Positions 5,966 to 14,598 of a DNA stretch of 20,165 bases are shown piece after piece (position 1 is the stretch's first letter; every line of letters starts with the position of its first letter). The translations under genes were made by a program, and so were the position numbers. Source of the DNA: CAYXVU01 sp964468725 (GTDB lineage: Bacteria > Acidobacteriota > Blastocatellia > UBA7656); contig CAYXVU010000100.1 of NCBI GenBank assembly GCA_964468725.1, positions 1 to 20,165 on the forward strand. Reading direction: 5' to 3'. Under the pieces are notes generated by a model. The model was not told where the DNA came from. It searched no databases and saw nothing but the letters and a program-made list of their open reading frames with translations.

Positions 5966-8900
5966 TTACCGGCACGCGAAAGCCGAATAGGTCAGGCGAA
6001 TGTCGTCAATGAACCAGCCGGTAAAGCCTTCGCGCACGCCGGTCTCGGCATCAAATCCCGCCAGAAAGCGTAACCGAATGCGCTCGCCTGCGAAGTCATC
6101 CAGATTGACGATGACTTGCGAAAAGACTCCGGCTTGGCCGCGCGCTGTCCAGGTTCGCCGGTTGCCCAACGGGTTATCGGTAATGTCGGTAACTTGTCCG
6201 TCGTAGCCGCCAAACAGAATGCGCGAGCCGAGGTCTTGCCAACTCGCTCCGTTGTCGGTGGACACCTCCAACACGCCACCATCGAATCCCGGTTCGAAAT
6301 TGAAGATGTGAAAGAAGGTCAAACGCACATTACCGGCGCTGGCCGGAATCGTTACTTGCTTTTTGAGCAACATGGAAGAGAGTTGTGCGTTGTCGTCCTC
6401 TCTGCCCGGATCAACGGCATGATAAGAACTGATGCCGCTCGTTCCCACGCCAGTCGCCAGAGCAAACCCTTTTTTGAATTTCCACTTAACGCGACGACTG
6501 TCCACATCGTCATTGATGAGCGTTTGCCTGCCCTCAATTGTTTCCCGCCCGACGCGCAGACGCACCGGCAGCGTGATCTGCCCCTGTTCCGTGCTGATGC
6601 GGAGTTGCAAAGTAACGACCGAACCGCAACGCAAATTCGAAGGCACGGCCAGTTGAAAAGGCGTGTTATTGGTCGCTGCGCTCAGAGCATTGATAGCCGG
6701 GATGGTCGAAAATGCGCTCGCGCCGCCCGCAAAGCCGAGCGAAACCATGCCGCCCGCTGTGTCCGCCGCCCGCGCTTGGTTGGCTACTGTCACCGTGATG
6801 AAAGCCGTTTCACCGGGAATCAAGGAGGCATCGGTCACATTATCCGCGTGGCGGATGCTGATCGGCTCCGAAAGGCCATCGCGCTCTGCTACCGATAGAA
6901 TCGGCACGGCGGCTTCGCGTCCATTGGTGACGACAAGCGCGAAGTCCTGATCGAGGAGGGTGGCATTGTTCGGCACACCATCGCCCGCAATGATCGTTGG
7001 ACGCACGCGAATGACGAAAGGTCCCGTGATGCCTGCGGGAAGTCGCACGCCTTGTACATTGTTCAAATAGTCTGCTTGGCCGTCGGGCGTAGAGTACTGT
7101 CCGGCAAAGTGATTGCCCTGGTAGCGGACGCCGCCGACTGTGACCTCAAGGTTGAGTTGATTGACCATCGAAGCGTTGGTAAACGCCGCTGCCGGAGCAT
7201 CCGAATAGACGAGCATGACGCGAAACTCTTTCGTCGAATCGGTGATGACGCCGGTGATTTCAAAAGGCTCGCCGCCGCTCTCTGTGAAGGTGCGCGCCGG
7301 AGATTGATCGTAGAGGATACGGTCAACCGTTTCGAACATTCGTGCCAGATTGAGCAGCCCCCAACCCTGTCGCGCGCCGGGCAAGTCGTCATTGGCAAAG
7401 CGACCGCTCAGGTAACTGGTCGAATTGAGGAGGAAGGCTTTGTTAAGCGCCGCGCTTGGCTCGATGCCAAGCCGCGTGTGCAACCATTGATAAGAGAGGG
7501 CAGCGGCTCCGGCAACTAAGGGAGCTGCATGGCTTGTTCCCGATGACCAGGTGTAGGCGGTCTGGCCGGTCGGAAAGTAATGATCGCAGGTTCCGATGAG
7601 GGCGATAGGGGTGGTTGCGTAGGTTGGTTGCTGCGTAGCCGCGCCAACGATGTGCGTTCCGGGTGCGACGAGATCGGGTTTGGCGCGACCCTCTTGGGTC
7701 GGGCCGCCGGAAGAGAAGGAAACGACATCGGAAGCATTGTCGGCTAGCGTCGGCCCTGCGCCGCAACCATCGGTAAGCGGTTCGCCGTTGTCGCCTGCGC
7801 TGCGAAAACTTTCGCTTGCGCCGACGGTGATGACGTTCTTTGCCGTGCCGGGCATGCCGACGGATTGCGCGTCGGTGTTGCCACGATTGCCGGAAGAGAA
7901 GACGATGGTCATCTCTTGATTGCCGAAGGCTGCCGGGTCGGCATCTCGAACCAGAGCATCATAAGCGCGAGAATCTTCACTGTAGATATTGCAAAAGCCG
8001 AACAACAGGTTGCAGATTCCCCAACTGTTGTTGCTCACCCGTGCGCCGCCGCGATAGGCGAACGAGGTTAAGTCGGCGTACGAAGCGATGGTTTGAAACC
8101 CGCCATTGGTATCGAACACTTTGGTCGCACCGAGTCGCACCATCGGCGCGATGCCCAACCCATATTGAAAACCTTGCGCGTCCGTGCGGCTGGTCAGTTG
8201 TTGAGGCGAACCGCCGACAATCGAGGCGTTGATCGTGCCATGTCCATTCGGGTCATAGGCGGGAATCGGCGCTGGGTCTTGCGTGAAATCGTTCAGGTAA
8301 TTGATGCGCGACTGTCCCGCGTTGTCGAGGAAGTCTCGATGAATTCGATGGGCTTCGGGGGTGCCGAGGTCGAACCCCGTATCCGTTATGTCTACTGCAA
8401 CGTCAAGGTCGGCGGTAAAACCGAGCGACTGCAAAAAGGCTAAGTAGCCTGGACGCGTCGGACGACTGACTAAAACATTGTTGATCGTTTCTTGAGTTAG
8501 CGTTCCGGCGACGATTTGATTGGCGCGCTCGTCATGTAACTCCGGCGCATTCCACCGTTCGATGGCAATCACCTCAGACAACCGCGCGAGGTCGGGAATG
8601 TTGAACGATTCGATGAGGGCTTTGATCTGCATGGTTCCGGCAACGCGAAACTCCGGCATCAGAATGCGCTGCGAAAGGGCGCGGATTTGTTCGATTGCCG
8701 CAGCCGTTTGGTCATGGTCTACCACCTCAATGGAGACGGGAATCTGTTCGACTGATTGCACGTTGATTTGCGAATCAATCTTATAAAGCGGGTGAAATGC
8801 GCCTTCCCACTGTACGAAGTTGGCCGCACTCGTTAGTGTGCGCACGCGACGTAGTTGCTGAGGAGTCGTCCAAATCAGATAGGCGTGGTTGGGCACATAC

Positions 8901-9451
8901 GAGATCAGCTTCGCGCCGGTCGCCTTGAGCGCCGCGACGGCATCGGGAGTCGGCGCGCCGAAGAACTGCACAAGGCGCAGCGATGGGGCGGAGGGTTCGT
9001 CGTGCCGCAGGTCGTCACCAATTGCAGGCGCGGGCGCAGTGGTATCGAGTTGTCCGCGTTTGAGGCGAATCAAGTTCCAGTCATCCCGCAATGTGGCGCG
9101 GGCGAGGGCTTGCGGAGATAAGGCAGCCAACGCGCTCTCTTCTACTTCTAGTAAGATTTGCGCGCCGAGTTGGCGGATGCGGCGCGCTGCGCCGGAGGCG
9201 ATTAGTTGCGTAGCGAGCGGTTGATCGTCGGCGGAGATGACCAGCTTATGGCGAGCTCCGGGGCTGCGATAAGACAGCGGCTCTGCACGATGTTGCAACA
9301 TCGCCGGTTTGCGTCTAGCGGTTGCAGCAGCCGTGCGCCCTTTGGCGGATGGTGATTGAGTGGCGGAAGAGGTTGTCCAGATGCTTGCGAATGCGAATGC
9401 CAAAAGTACAGTAATGACGATCAATGAGCGACTGCGAAAGACCTTCGACAC
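5966..9451 (-). CDS. Secreted subtilisin-like (S8) serine protease with C-terminal beta-sandwich domain
   Basis: An 1161-residue exported protease. A signal peptide covers about residues 1-31 (basic start, hydrophobic LIVITVLLAFAFASIW). Residues ~60-310 look like a long pro-region. The S8 domain (~350-700) has the triad D357 (DITDTGFD), H404 (NGHGT) and S640 (SSGTSHAAP), with oxyanion Asn522 in SSGN. Residues of about 735-1000 are beta-rich, including a CARDB-like stretch. The last ~160 residues (FFHIFNFEPGFDGG through GWFIDDIRLTY) resemble the MAM/immune-inhibitor-A type sandwich common in secreted peptidases. The start codon is GTG, chosen because AGGAGG lies four bases upstream. It has its own promoter at 9503-9530 and is likely monocistronic. 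Probably degrades extracellular protein; the substrate is unknown. Confidence 0.93.
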   Translation of the reverse strand: MSKVFRSRSLIVITVLLAFAFASIWTTSSATQSPSAKGRTAAATARRKPAMLQHRAEPLSYRSPGARHKLVISADDQPLATQLIASGAARRIRQLGAQILLEVEESALAALSPQALARATLRDDWNLIRLKRGQLDTTAPAPAIGDDLRHDEPSAPSLRLVQFFGAPTPDAVAALKATGAKLISYVPNHAYLIWTTPQQLRRVRTLTSAANFVQWEGAFHPLYKIDSQINVQSVEQIPVSIEVVDHDQTAAAIEQIRALSQRILMPEFRVAGTMQIKALIESFNIPDLARLSEVIAIERWNAPELHDERANQIVAGTLTQETINNVLVSRPTRPGYLAFLQSLGFTADLDVAVDITDTGFDLGTPEAHRIHRDFLDNAGQSRINYLNDFTQDPAPIPAYDPNGHGTINASIVGGSPQQLTSRTDAQGFQYGLGIAPMVRLGATKVFDTNGGFQTIASYADLTSFAYRGGARVSNNSWGICNLLFGFCNIYSEDSRAYDALVRDADPAAFGNQEMTIVFSSGNRGNTDAQSVGMPGTAKNVITVGASESFRSAGDNGEPLTDGCGAGPTLADNASDVVSFSSGGPTQEGRAKPDLVAPGTHIVGAATQQPTYATTPIALIGTCDHYFPTGQTAYTWSSGTSHAAPLVAGAAALSYQWLHTRLGIEPSAALNKAFLLNSTSYLSGRFANDDLPGARQGWGLLNLARMFETVDRILYDQSPARTFTESGGEPFEITGVITDSTKEFRVMLVYSDAPAAAFTNASMVNQLNLEVTVGGVRYQGNHFAGQYSTPDGQADYLNNVQGVRLPAGITGPFVIRVRPTIIAGDGVPNNATLLDQDFALVVTNGREAAVPILSVAERDGLSEPISIRHADNVTDASLIPGETAFITVTVANQARAADTAGGMVSLGFAGGASAFSTIPAINALSAATNNTPFQLAVPSNLRCGSVVTLQLRISTEQGQITLPVRLRVGRETIEGRQTLINDDVDSRRVKWKFKKGFALATGVGTSGISSYHAVDPGREDDNAQLSSMLLKKQVTIPASAGNVRLTFFHIFNFEPGFDGGVLEVSTDNGASWQDLGSRILFGGYDGQVTDITDNPLGNRRTWTARGQAGVFSQVIVNLDDFAGERIRLRFLAGFDAETGVREGFTGWFIDDIRLTYSAFACR

Positions 9452-9502
9452 AAAACCTCCTAAACTTTCGGGAGAGCCTGAGATGGGGAAACGCGAGACT
9501 TA

Positions 9503-9530
9503 ACTTTACCGGATAGCCTCGCGCTGTCAA
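9503..9530 (-). promoter_or_regulatory. Sigma70-type promoter of the S8 protease gene
   Basis: On the minus strand a perfect TTGACA (9525-9530) is followed after 16 nt by TAAAGT (9503-9508), a four-of-six match to TATAAT. The implied leader is about 45 nt and ends in the AGGAGG of the protease gene. Confidence 0.6.
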
Positions 9531-9554
9531 GTTCTCAGGATTTTTGTTATTTTC

Positions 9555-9591
9555 AACGCCAAGGCGCGAAGACGCCGAGACGTAAAGAGTC
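9555..9591 (+). repeat. Left copy of the repeat flanking the GxxExxY gene
   Basis: Begins AACGCCAAGGCGCGAAGACG and ends GTAAAGAGTC. It matches the right copy (10093-10129) at about 32 of 37 positions in the same orientation. A degenerate inverted copy lies at 9660-9696. Confidence 0.8.
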
Positions 9592-9659
9592 CCTGCGCTT
9601 CGGTTCTCTGCCTCGTTTCTAAAATCAGAACTCCTCCCCTATAAGGCATAGCGCGAAGC

Positions 9660-9696
9660 CTCTTCGCATCTTTGCTTCTCTTCGTCTTTGCGTTTT
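9660..9696 (-). repeat. Degenerate inverted copy of the flanking repeat, next to the gene start
   Basis: Read on the minus strand it gives AAAAACGCAAAGACGAAGAG followed by AAGCAAAGATGCGAAGAG. This has the same AACGC-AAAG-ACG rhythm as the copies at 9555 and 10093. With the left copy it could form an imperfect hairpin ahead of the gene. It ends 13 nt before the ATG. Confidence 0.6.
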
Positions 9697-9709
9697 TCGG
9701 GAGGTATCC

Positions 9710-10090
9710 ATGACCGAAAATGAGATCAGTAAAATCATAGTTGACTTGGCGATTGAAGTGCATCGCACGCTGGGCGGTCCGGGTCTGTTAGAGAGCGTTT
9801 ATGAAGAGGCCTTGGTGTGGGAATTGAAAAAGCGCGGCTTGTTGGTTGAACGGCAATTGCAAGTGCCCATCCTGTACAAAGGCAATCAACTTGCTTCACC
9901 CTTACGCTTAGATATTCTGATCGAGAAGAAAGTCATCGTCGAAACCAAAGCGACGACTGTCTATCACGACATTTTTGAGACGCAGTTGTTGACCTATCTG
10001 CGATTGTTGGATGTGAGACTGGGGTTAGTAATCAACTTCGGCGAGAAGTTTGTCGTACGTGGCATTCATCGGGTGGTCAACAGATTATGA
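9710..10090 (+). CDS. GxxExxY protein (PD-(D/E)XK nuclease-like fold)
   Basis: A 126-residue protein of the GxxExxY family. The signature is G25-L-L-E28-S-V-Y31, after the typical opening helix (IIVDLAIEVHRTLGGPG). A PD-(D/E)XK-like core follows: D68 in LRLDIL, then E78-x-K80 in VETKAT, then TQLLTYLRL. The family is placed in the PD-(D/E)XK superfamily, but its job is not established. Length is normal. The start has GGGAGGT five bases before the ATG. The gene stands alone, divergent from the protease, between copies of a short repeat. This arrangement suggests a mobile cassette rather than a housekeeping gene. By eye the base composition is more A/T-rich than the neighbours. Confidence 0.93.
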   Translation: MTENEISKIIVDLAIEVHRTLGGPGLLESVYEEALVWELKKRGLLVERQLQVPILYKGNQLASPLRLDILIEKKVIVETKATTVYHDIFETQLLTYLRLLDVRLGLVINFGEKFVVRGIHRVVNRL

Positions 10091-10092
10091 AA

Positions 10093-10129
10093 AACGCCAA
10101 GGCGCAGAGGCGCAGAGACGCAAAGAGTT
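10093..10129 (+). repeat. Right copy of the repeat flanking the GxxExxY gene
   Basis: Begins AACGCCAAGGCGCAGAGGCG and ends GCAAAGAGTT, two bases after the stop codon of the GxxExxY gene. It is in direct orientation to the copy at 9555-9591, with about five mismatches over 37 positions. Confidence 0.8.
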
Positions 10130-10154
10130 CTTGTGCGTTGCGTTTCGCGTAGGT

Positions 10155-10184
10155 TTGACAATCCGCCTCGCTGAAAAATAGAAT
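10155..10184 (+). promoter_or_regulatory. Sigma70-type promoter of the outer-membrane protein operon
   Basis: A perfect TTGACA (10155-10160) and TAGAAT (10179-10184, five of six) are separated by 18 nt. The leader to the ATG at 10247 would be about 55 nt. It lies just right of the repeat at 10093-10129. Confidence 0.65.
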
Positions 10185-10246
10185 CGCCAACAAGCGTTGA
10201 TCGCGCCCGGGTCAGCAGCGAAACCGATTCAGTGGGGAGCGAAGCG

Positions 10247-11110
10247 ATGACAGGAAAGAAAAGCCGCTGGTTGCTTGCCTGCTTCTTGATTGCGATGGCC
10301 GCGTCGGTCGCTGCCGCGCAACAGAAGCCGCTCATTACCGAAGACGTGGACATCATCAAACCCGGATCTATCCGCATCGAATCGAGCTTCGATTTTTTAC
10401 AGGATCAAACCTTTCCTTTATCGGGGCTGCGCGGCGATGTGACGCGATTGGCCGACACGCGGCTCAGTCTGGGTCTAGCGCCCAACGTCGAATTCCAAAT
10501 CGATTGGACAGTGCAAAACTTTCTTTCGATCAACCGGCGGAGCGCTTCGGCTGTGCCATTAAAGTTGGGCGGCAATGGTTCGGATAGCAACGATGTGGGC
10601 GACGTGAGCTTGTGGATGAAGATCAAGGTGCGCAACGAAACGGAGAGGCTGCCCGCTTTCGGATTTCGTTTCGGCGTGCGCTTGCCGAACACCGATCAAA
10701 CGCGCGGCATCGGAACCAACACGACAGACTTCTTCGCCATGATTACCGCAGGCAAACGCGTGCTCAATAAAAGGCTGAACGTGTTTGGTAACATCGGACT
10801 CGGCATTATTCAAGCGCCGGTTGATCGTTTCACGCAAAACGATGTATTGCTCTATGGCATTGCAGGCGTCTACACCCTATCCGACCGAGTGAATCTGGTT
10901 GGCGAAGTCAATGGCTTCCATTCGACGCGGCGACGGACGCCGCTCGGCACGGAAGATTACTCCGAAGCGCGACTCGGCGCGCAGATCAAGGCGTTAGGAG
11001 TGCGCTGGAACGCCGCGACGATTTTCGGATTGGCCGACCGCGCGCCACGCACGGGATTCTCCTTTGGTATCACCTACGATTGGGAGAACGCTTTCTCTCC
11101 CGCCAAGTAG
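10247..11110 (+). CDS. Outer-membrane beta-barrel protein, Phenol_MetA_deg-like
   Basis: A 287-residue exported protein. The signal peptide is clear (KSRWLLACFLIAMAASVAAA, cleavage likely before QQKP). The mature part is made of alternating beta strands separated by turns: DTRLSLGLAPNVEFQIDWTV, DVSLWMKIKV, AFGFRFGVRLPNTD, LNVFGNIGLGI, VNLVGEVNGF, GFSFGITYDW. This pattern resembles the putative MetA-pathway (phenol degradation) outer-membrane family, whose members are likely channels of unknown substrate. The ATG at 10247 is preferred over an in-frame GTG at 10232 because GGGGAG lies 7 nt before it. It is first in an apparent operon with the cytochrome/monooxygenase-like gene 52 nt downstream. 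The specific transport role is not known. Confidence 0.85.
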   Translation: MTGKKSRWLLACFLIAMAASVAAAQQKPLITEDVDIIKPGSIRIESSFDFLQDQTFPLSGLRGDVTRLADTRLSLGLAPNVEFQIDWTVQNFLSINRRSASAVPLKLGGNGSDSNDVGDVSLWMKIKVRNETERLPAFGFRFGVRLPNTDQTRGIGTNTTDFFAMITAGKRVLNKRLNVFGNIGLGIIQAPVDRFTQNDVLLYGIAGVYTLSDRVNLVGEVNGFHSTRRRTPLGTEDYSEARLGAQIKALGVRWNAATIFGLADRAPRTGFSFGITYDWENAFSPAK

Positions 11111-11162
11111 CCGGTAACGATTCCGAAAGGCGTTGGCAAAAGCAAGCGTGAAAGGAAGAGCG

Positions 11163-12476
11163 ATGATGAAAAAGATGATTCTCTTGATTGCCGCATTTGC
11201 ATTCGGGGTGTTGCTGTGGTCATCGAACCCTGCCTTGAGCGATACGGCAGACGCGAAAAAGCCTGTCACCTTTGCGAAAGACGTGGCGCCCATCCTGCAG
11301 CAAAAATGTCAGGAGTGCCACCGGCAAGGCGGAATGGCTCCCATGTCGCTGATGACATTTGAAGAGGTTCGCCCCTGGGCGCGTTCGATCAAAGAGAAGA
11401 CCATCAAACGTCAGATGCCGCCTTTCGATGCTACAGGCGAAGTCGGGCGCTATCACGAAGACCCGCGTTTGACCGATGCTGAGATTGCTACCATTAGCAA
11501 CTGGGTGGATGGCGGTGCAGCCAAAGGCAGCAGCAAAGACCTGCCCGCGCCACGCAGTTGGAGAACCGATTGGAGACTGGGCACGCCCGATGTCGCGCTC
11601 GCTTTGCAACGACCTTATACAGTGAAGGCGAGTCAAACCGATCAATACGTCTTCTTCTTCTTCGATTATGTCTTTCCCGAAGATACCTGGATTCGTTCGA
11701 TAGAGACTCGTCCGGGCAATATCAAAGCCGTGCATCATGCCAATGTGCATCTGGTGCCGCCGGGAATCAAAATCCCTGCCGAAGGATACATCGCGGGCGA
11801 TTTCGATCCGAGCGCCCGCGGCACGATTATGATCTCCGGTTGGGCGCCCGGCGTGAATCCGGTCAACCTCACCCCGGGCACAGCCGTGCGCATTCCCAAA
11901 GGCATGCGCTTGGGGATTCAGATTCACTACGCGCCGACGGGCAAAGAGACGACCGATCAAACTCAAGTCGGCATTTTCCATGCCGATGGCATCATCAAAA
12001 AGAATTTGCGTGTGATGATGGGCGATGATAAGAAGCTGGAGATTCCCGCAGGGGAAGGGAATTATGTGGTCACCGATAAACGCACCTTCGATCAAGATGC
12101 TATCGTGCGGTTCTTTCATGTTCATATGCACTTGCGCGGCAAGTCCTACACCATGAAGTTTCACTACCCCGATGGCCGTGTCGAAACCGGCATCGAAGTG
12201 CCCGACTACGATTTCAACTGGCAACGCACCTATGTGCTGACCGAACCGATGCGCGTTCCGAAAGGGACGTGGGTCGAATTTGTCGCCGTCTATGACAACA
12301 GCGCAAAGAATCGGTTCAATCCCGACCCGTCGAAGGTTGTCCATTGGGGCGAGAAGACTTCAGACGAGATGATGCAGGGGCGCATCTTTTACGAATATGT
12401 GAATGAAAATCTGAATGTGAAGGTGGTCAAAGGTCGCGCCGTTGCGATGGCGGAGTCCGCTAGCAAAGGGTCGTAA
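11163..12476 (+). CDS. Exported cytochrome c / copper type II monooxygenase-like protein
   Basis: A 437-residue protein with a signal peptide (MMKKMILLIAAFAFGVLLW). A c-type heme site follows, C49-Q-E-C52-H53, and Met85 in QMPPF is a plausible axial ligand region. The C-terminal two thirds resemble the tandem beta-sandwich fold of copper type II ascorbate-dependent monooxygenases. Histidine clusters look like copper ligands: HH at 191-192 (VHHANVHLVPPG), His255 (IQIHYAP) and H319/H321/H323 (FFHVHMHLRG). It is probably a periplasmic or surface redox enzyme in which the heme feeds electrons to copper; the substrate is unknown. GGAAGAG precedes the ATG pair at 11163/11166. The gene lies between the outer-membrane protein and the acetyltransferase, likely co-transcribed. 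Confidence 0.88.
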   Translation: MMKKMILLIAAFAFGVLLWSSNPALSDTADAKKPVTFAKDVAPILQQKCQECHRQGGMAPMSLMTFEEVRPWARSIKEKTIKRQMPPFDATGEVGRYHEDPRLTDAEIATISNWVDGGAAKGSSKDLPAPRSWRTDWRLGTPDVALALQRPYTVKASQTDQYVFFFFDYVFPEDTWIRSIETRPGNIKAVHHANVHLVPPGIKIPAEGYIAGDFDPSARGTIMISGWAPGVNPVNLTPGTAVRIPKGMRLGIQIHYAPTGKETTDQTQVGIFHADGIIKKNLRVMMGDDKKLEIPAGEGNYVVTDKRTFDQDAIVRFFHVHMHLRGKSYTMKFHYPDGRVETGIEVPDYDFNWQRTYVLTEPMRVPKGTWVEFVAVYDNSAKNRFNPDPSKVVHWGEKTSDEMMQGRIFYEYVNENLNVKVVKGRAVAMAESASKGS

Positions 12477-12481
12477 CGGGA

Positions 12482-13012
12482 ATGGCGAGCGAAACGATCA
12501 CCCCTGCGATTCGCTTGGCAACGGGCGATGACGCTACGCTTTTAGCAGAACTCGGAGCCGTGACTTTCTCCGATACCTTCGCCATTGACAGCCATCCCGA
12601 CGAGTTGGCGGTTTACCTTGCGGCCTCCTTCAGCGTGCCAAGACTGGCGGAAGAACTGGCGGATTCGAAAGCGCTCTTCTTGATTGCCGAAGTCGCTGGT
12701 CGCCATGCCGGTTATGCCAAACTGCGAACCGGAAAAATCCCTTCGTGTGTAAGCGACCTCAACCCCATCGAAATCGAGCGCCTCTATGTTCGAAAGGAGT
12801 TCTTTGGCACGGGCATCGCGCAAGCCTTGATGACCCGTTGTTTGGAACTGGCGAGCGAACGCGGCCATCAAACGATCTGGCTCGGCGTGTGGGAGCGTAA
12901 TGCGCGGGCACAGGCTTTCTATCATAAATGTGGCTTTCAAAAGATCGGCGAGCAGGTCTTTCTTTTCGGCAAAGAAGAGCAGACCGACTGGGTGATGGGA
13001 CGCGGCTTGTGA
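12482..13012 (+). CDS. GNAT-family N-acetyltransferase
   Basis: A 176-residue cytoplasmic acetyltransferase of the GNAT fold, moving an acetyl group from acetyl-CoA to an unknown amine. The acetyl-CoA motif A is at about 99-120 (IERLYVRKEFFGTGIAQALM, with the loop xxGTGIA). Motif B follows (TIWLGVWERNARAQAFYHKC then GFQKIG), including the conserved Tyr and the GF turn. The N-terminal helices (TPAIRLATGDDATLLAEL) are typical. The start is only 5 nt after the stop of the cytochrome/monooxygenase-like gene with just a weak GGGA ahead, which suggests translational coupling. The next gene converges from the other strand. Confidence 0.92.
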   Translation: MASETITPAIRLATGDDATLLAELGAVTFSDTFAIDSHPDELAVYLAASFSVPRLAEELADSKALFLIAEVAGRHAGYAKLRTGKIPSCVSDLNPIEIERLYVRKEFFGTGIAQALMTRCLELASERGHQTIWLGVWERNARAQAFYHKCGFQKIGEQVFLFGKEEQTDWVMGRGL

Positions 13013-13038
13013 TGACTTCTTGTCTGTGTGCCGATGAC

Positions 13039-14598
13039 TTATCGGTGCGGGTAGATGACGATGCGGCGCAGCGGCTCTTTGCCTTTGCTTTCCGAACGCA
13101 GGCCGCTGCGCTCGATGTAGATGTGTTGCAAGCGGCGCAAGTGTTTGGGCTGCGGCGAGAGTTGGATGACGCGGTGTGTTTCAAAGGCTTCGATGACACC
13201 CTCTTCAACCTCCTGCATCGCTGCTTGGCGGTCGTTGGCGGATTCGGAGTCGTGAAACTCTTCGCGCAGAAAATTCTTCATTTGCGCCGCCGTATTGGCG
13301 CGAAGGGTGCGAATCTCGACGCGACTGCAAGCATCATGCACCTTCTGTGACACGCGCTTCACATGCGATTTCGAAGTCAGCAGAATATCCGCCGACTGTA
13401 AATCCGCGACAATCACGGCGGGCACGCCGACCTCTTCGATGGCACGAGCCAAGCGCTCGCGGCTCAAGGCGTGCGGGAAGATACGCAACGTTTTGCCGCG
13501 TTTGGCAGAAGCCGACGGATGCGCGGTTTGATACTGGCGCATCGGTTCAGTCAATTGGCGCGTTTGGGCAACCGCTTGACTCTCAGAGATGGAGACTTCG
13601 CCCTCCGCCGTGCGCTGACGCAGTTCAAGGCGTGGGATGAAACCGCGCAACATGGTGTCTACCGCGTCGGCAACATCCGGGTAGATCGAGAAGCGGTCGC
13701 GGTTCTGAATCTCGACCAGCACATCGAAGGTTGGCGGGGTCTTTCTCTCCAAAACGGTCTTTTGCGTGCCGCGCCGCCGCGCCTCTTCGTCCGAGAGGGT
13801 GACCGGTTGAATCCCGCCGACCAGATCGGTGAAGGTCGGATTGAGCATCAGATTCTCCAACGTATTGCCATGCACAGTGGCAATCAGTTGCACGCCGCGT
13901 TCGGCGATGGTGCGCGCCGCCAGAGCCTCTTGCGCGGTGCCGATTTCGTCAATGACGATGACCTCGGGCATGTGATTTTCGACCGCTTCAATCATGACGC
14001 TGTGTTGGTGTTCAGGGTCGGGAACCTGCATGCGGCGGGCGCGACCGATGCCGGAGTGGGGCACATCGCCATCGCCTGCGATTTCGTTGGAGGTGTCAAC
14101 GACGATAACACGCTTCTCCAACTCATCGGCCAACACCCGCGCCGCCTCGCGCAGCAGCGTCGTTTTGCCGACGCCAGGTTTGCCCAGCAAGAGGATGCTC
14201 TTACCTGATTCGACGAAGTCGCGGATGATGTCGACCGTGCCGTAGATGGCGCGACCGACGCGACAGGTCAGTCCGACAATTTCGCCCAAGCGGTTGCGAA
14301 TCGCCGAGATGCGATGTAGGGTGCGCTCGATGCCTGCGCGATTGTCACGTGTGAAATGGCCGAGGCGACTGGCGACGTATTGGATGTCTTCGCGGGTGAT
14401 GAGCGAGTCGTTTAAGTAGGTGGCGCGACCCGGAAACCGCGCTTCCGGCAGGCGTCCCAAATCAATGACCACTTCGATCAGCGAGCTTCGATCTTCGGAA
14501 ATTAGCAAGGTGTCGCGGATGTGTGGCGGCAAGACCTTGAGCATAAGATCAAGATCATCCACTGAAGGCGGTTTTTCTCTCTCTTGATCGGTAGCCAT
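13039..14598 (-). CDS. SpoIIIAA/Ycf45-type AAA ATPase with C-terminal R3H domain
   Basis: A 519-residue single-stranded nucleic acid-binding ATPase of the Ycf45/SpoIIIAA kind. Walker A is GKPGVGKTT (139-147). Walker B is VIVIDEIG (213-220), with the sensor region IATVHGNTLENL (239-250). A linker of about 330-420 includes FPHALSRERLARAIEEVGVP. The C-terminus (488-517) is an R3H domain with R488-x-x-x-H492, then GLRSESKGKEPLRRIVIYP, which binds single-stranded DNA or RNA. The fold is related to secretion-type ATPases, but the family's cellular role outside spores and plastids is not settled. No clear Shine-Dalgarno precedes the ATG; an internal Met19 is a less likely start. It converges on the acetyltransferase gene and diverges from the pilin cluster. 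Confidence 0.92.
   Translation of the reverse strand: MATDQEREKPPSVDDLDLMLKVLPPHIRDTLLISEDRSSLIEVVIDLGRLPEARFPGRATYLNDSLITREDIQYVASRLGHFTRDNRAGIERTLHRISAIRNRLGEIVGLTCRVGRAIYGTVDIIRDFVESGKSILLLGKPGVGKTTLLREAARVLADELEKRVIVVDTSNEIAGDGDVPHSGIGRARRMQVPDPEHQHSVMIEAVENHMPEVIVIDEIGTAQEALAARTIAERGVQLIATVHGNTLENLMLNPTFTDLVGGIQPVTLSDEEARRRGTQKTVLERKTPPTFDVLVEIQNRDRFSIYPDVADAVDTMLRGFIPRLELRQRTAEGEVSISESQAVAQTRQLTEPMRQYQTAHPSASAKRGKTLRIFPHALSRERLARAIEEVGVPAVIVADLQSADILLTSKSHVKRVSQKVHDACSRVEIRTLRANTAAQMKNFLREEFHDSESANDRQAAMQEVEEGVIEAFETHRVIQLSPQPKHLRRLQHIYIERSGLRSESKGKEPLRRIVIYPHR

Noticed and set aside
11220..12344. Open frame of 374 codons on the minus strand
   Set aside because: It is antisense to the cytochrome/monooxygenase-like gene, which has a signal peptide, a CxxCH heme site and conserved histidines. 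The antisense product is rich in Arg, His and Asp without a recognisable fold.
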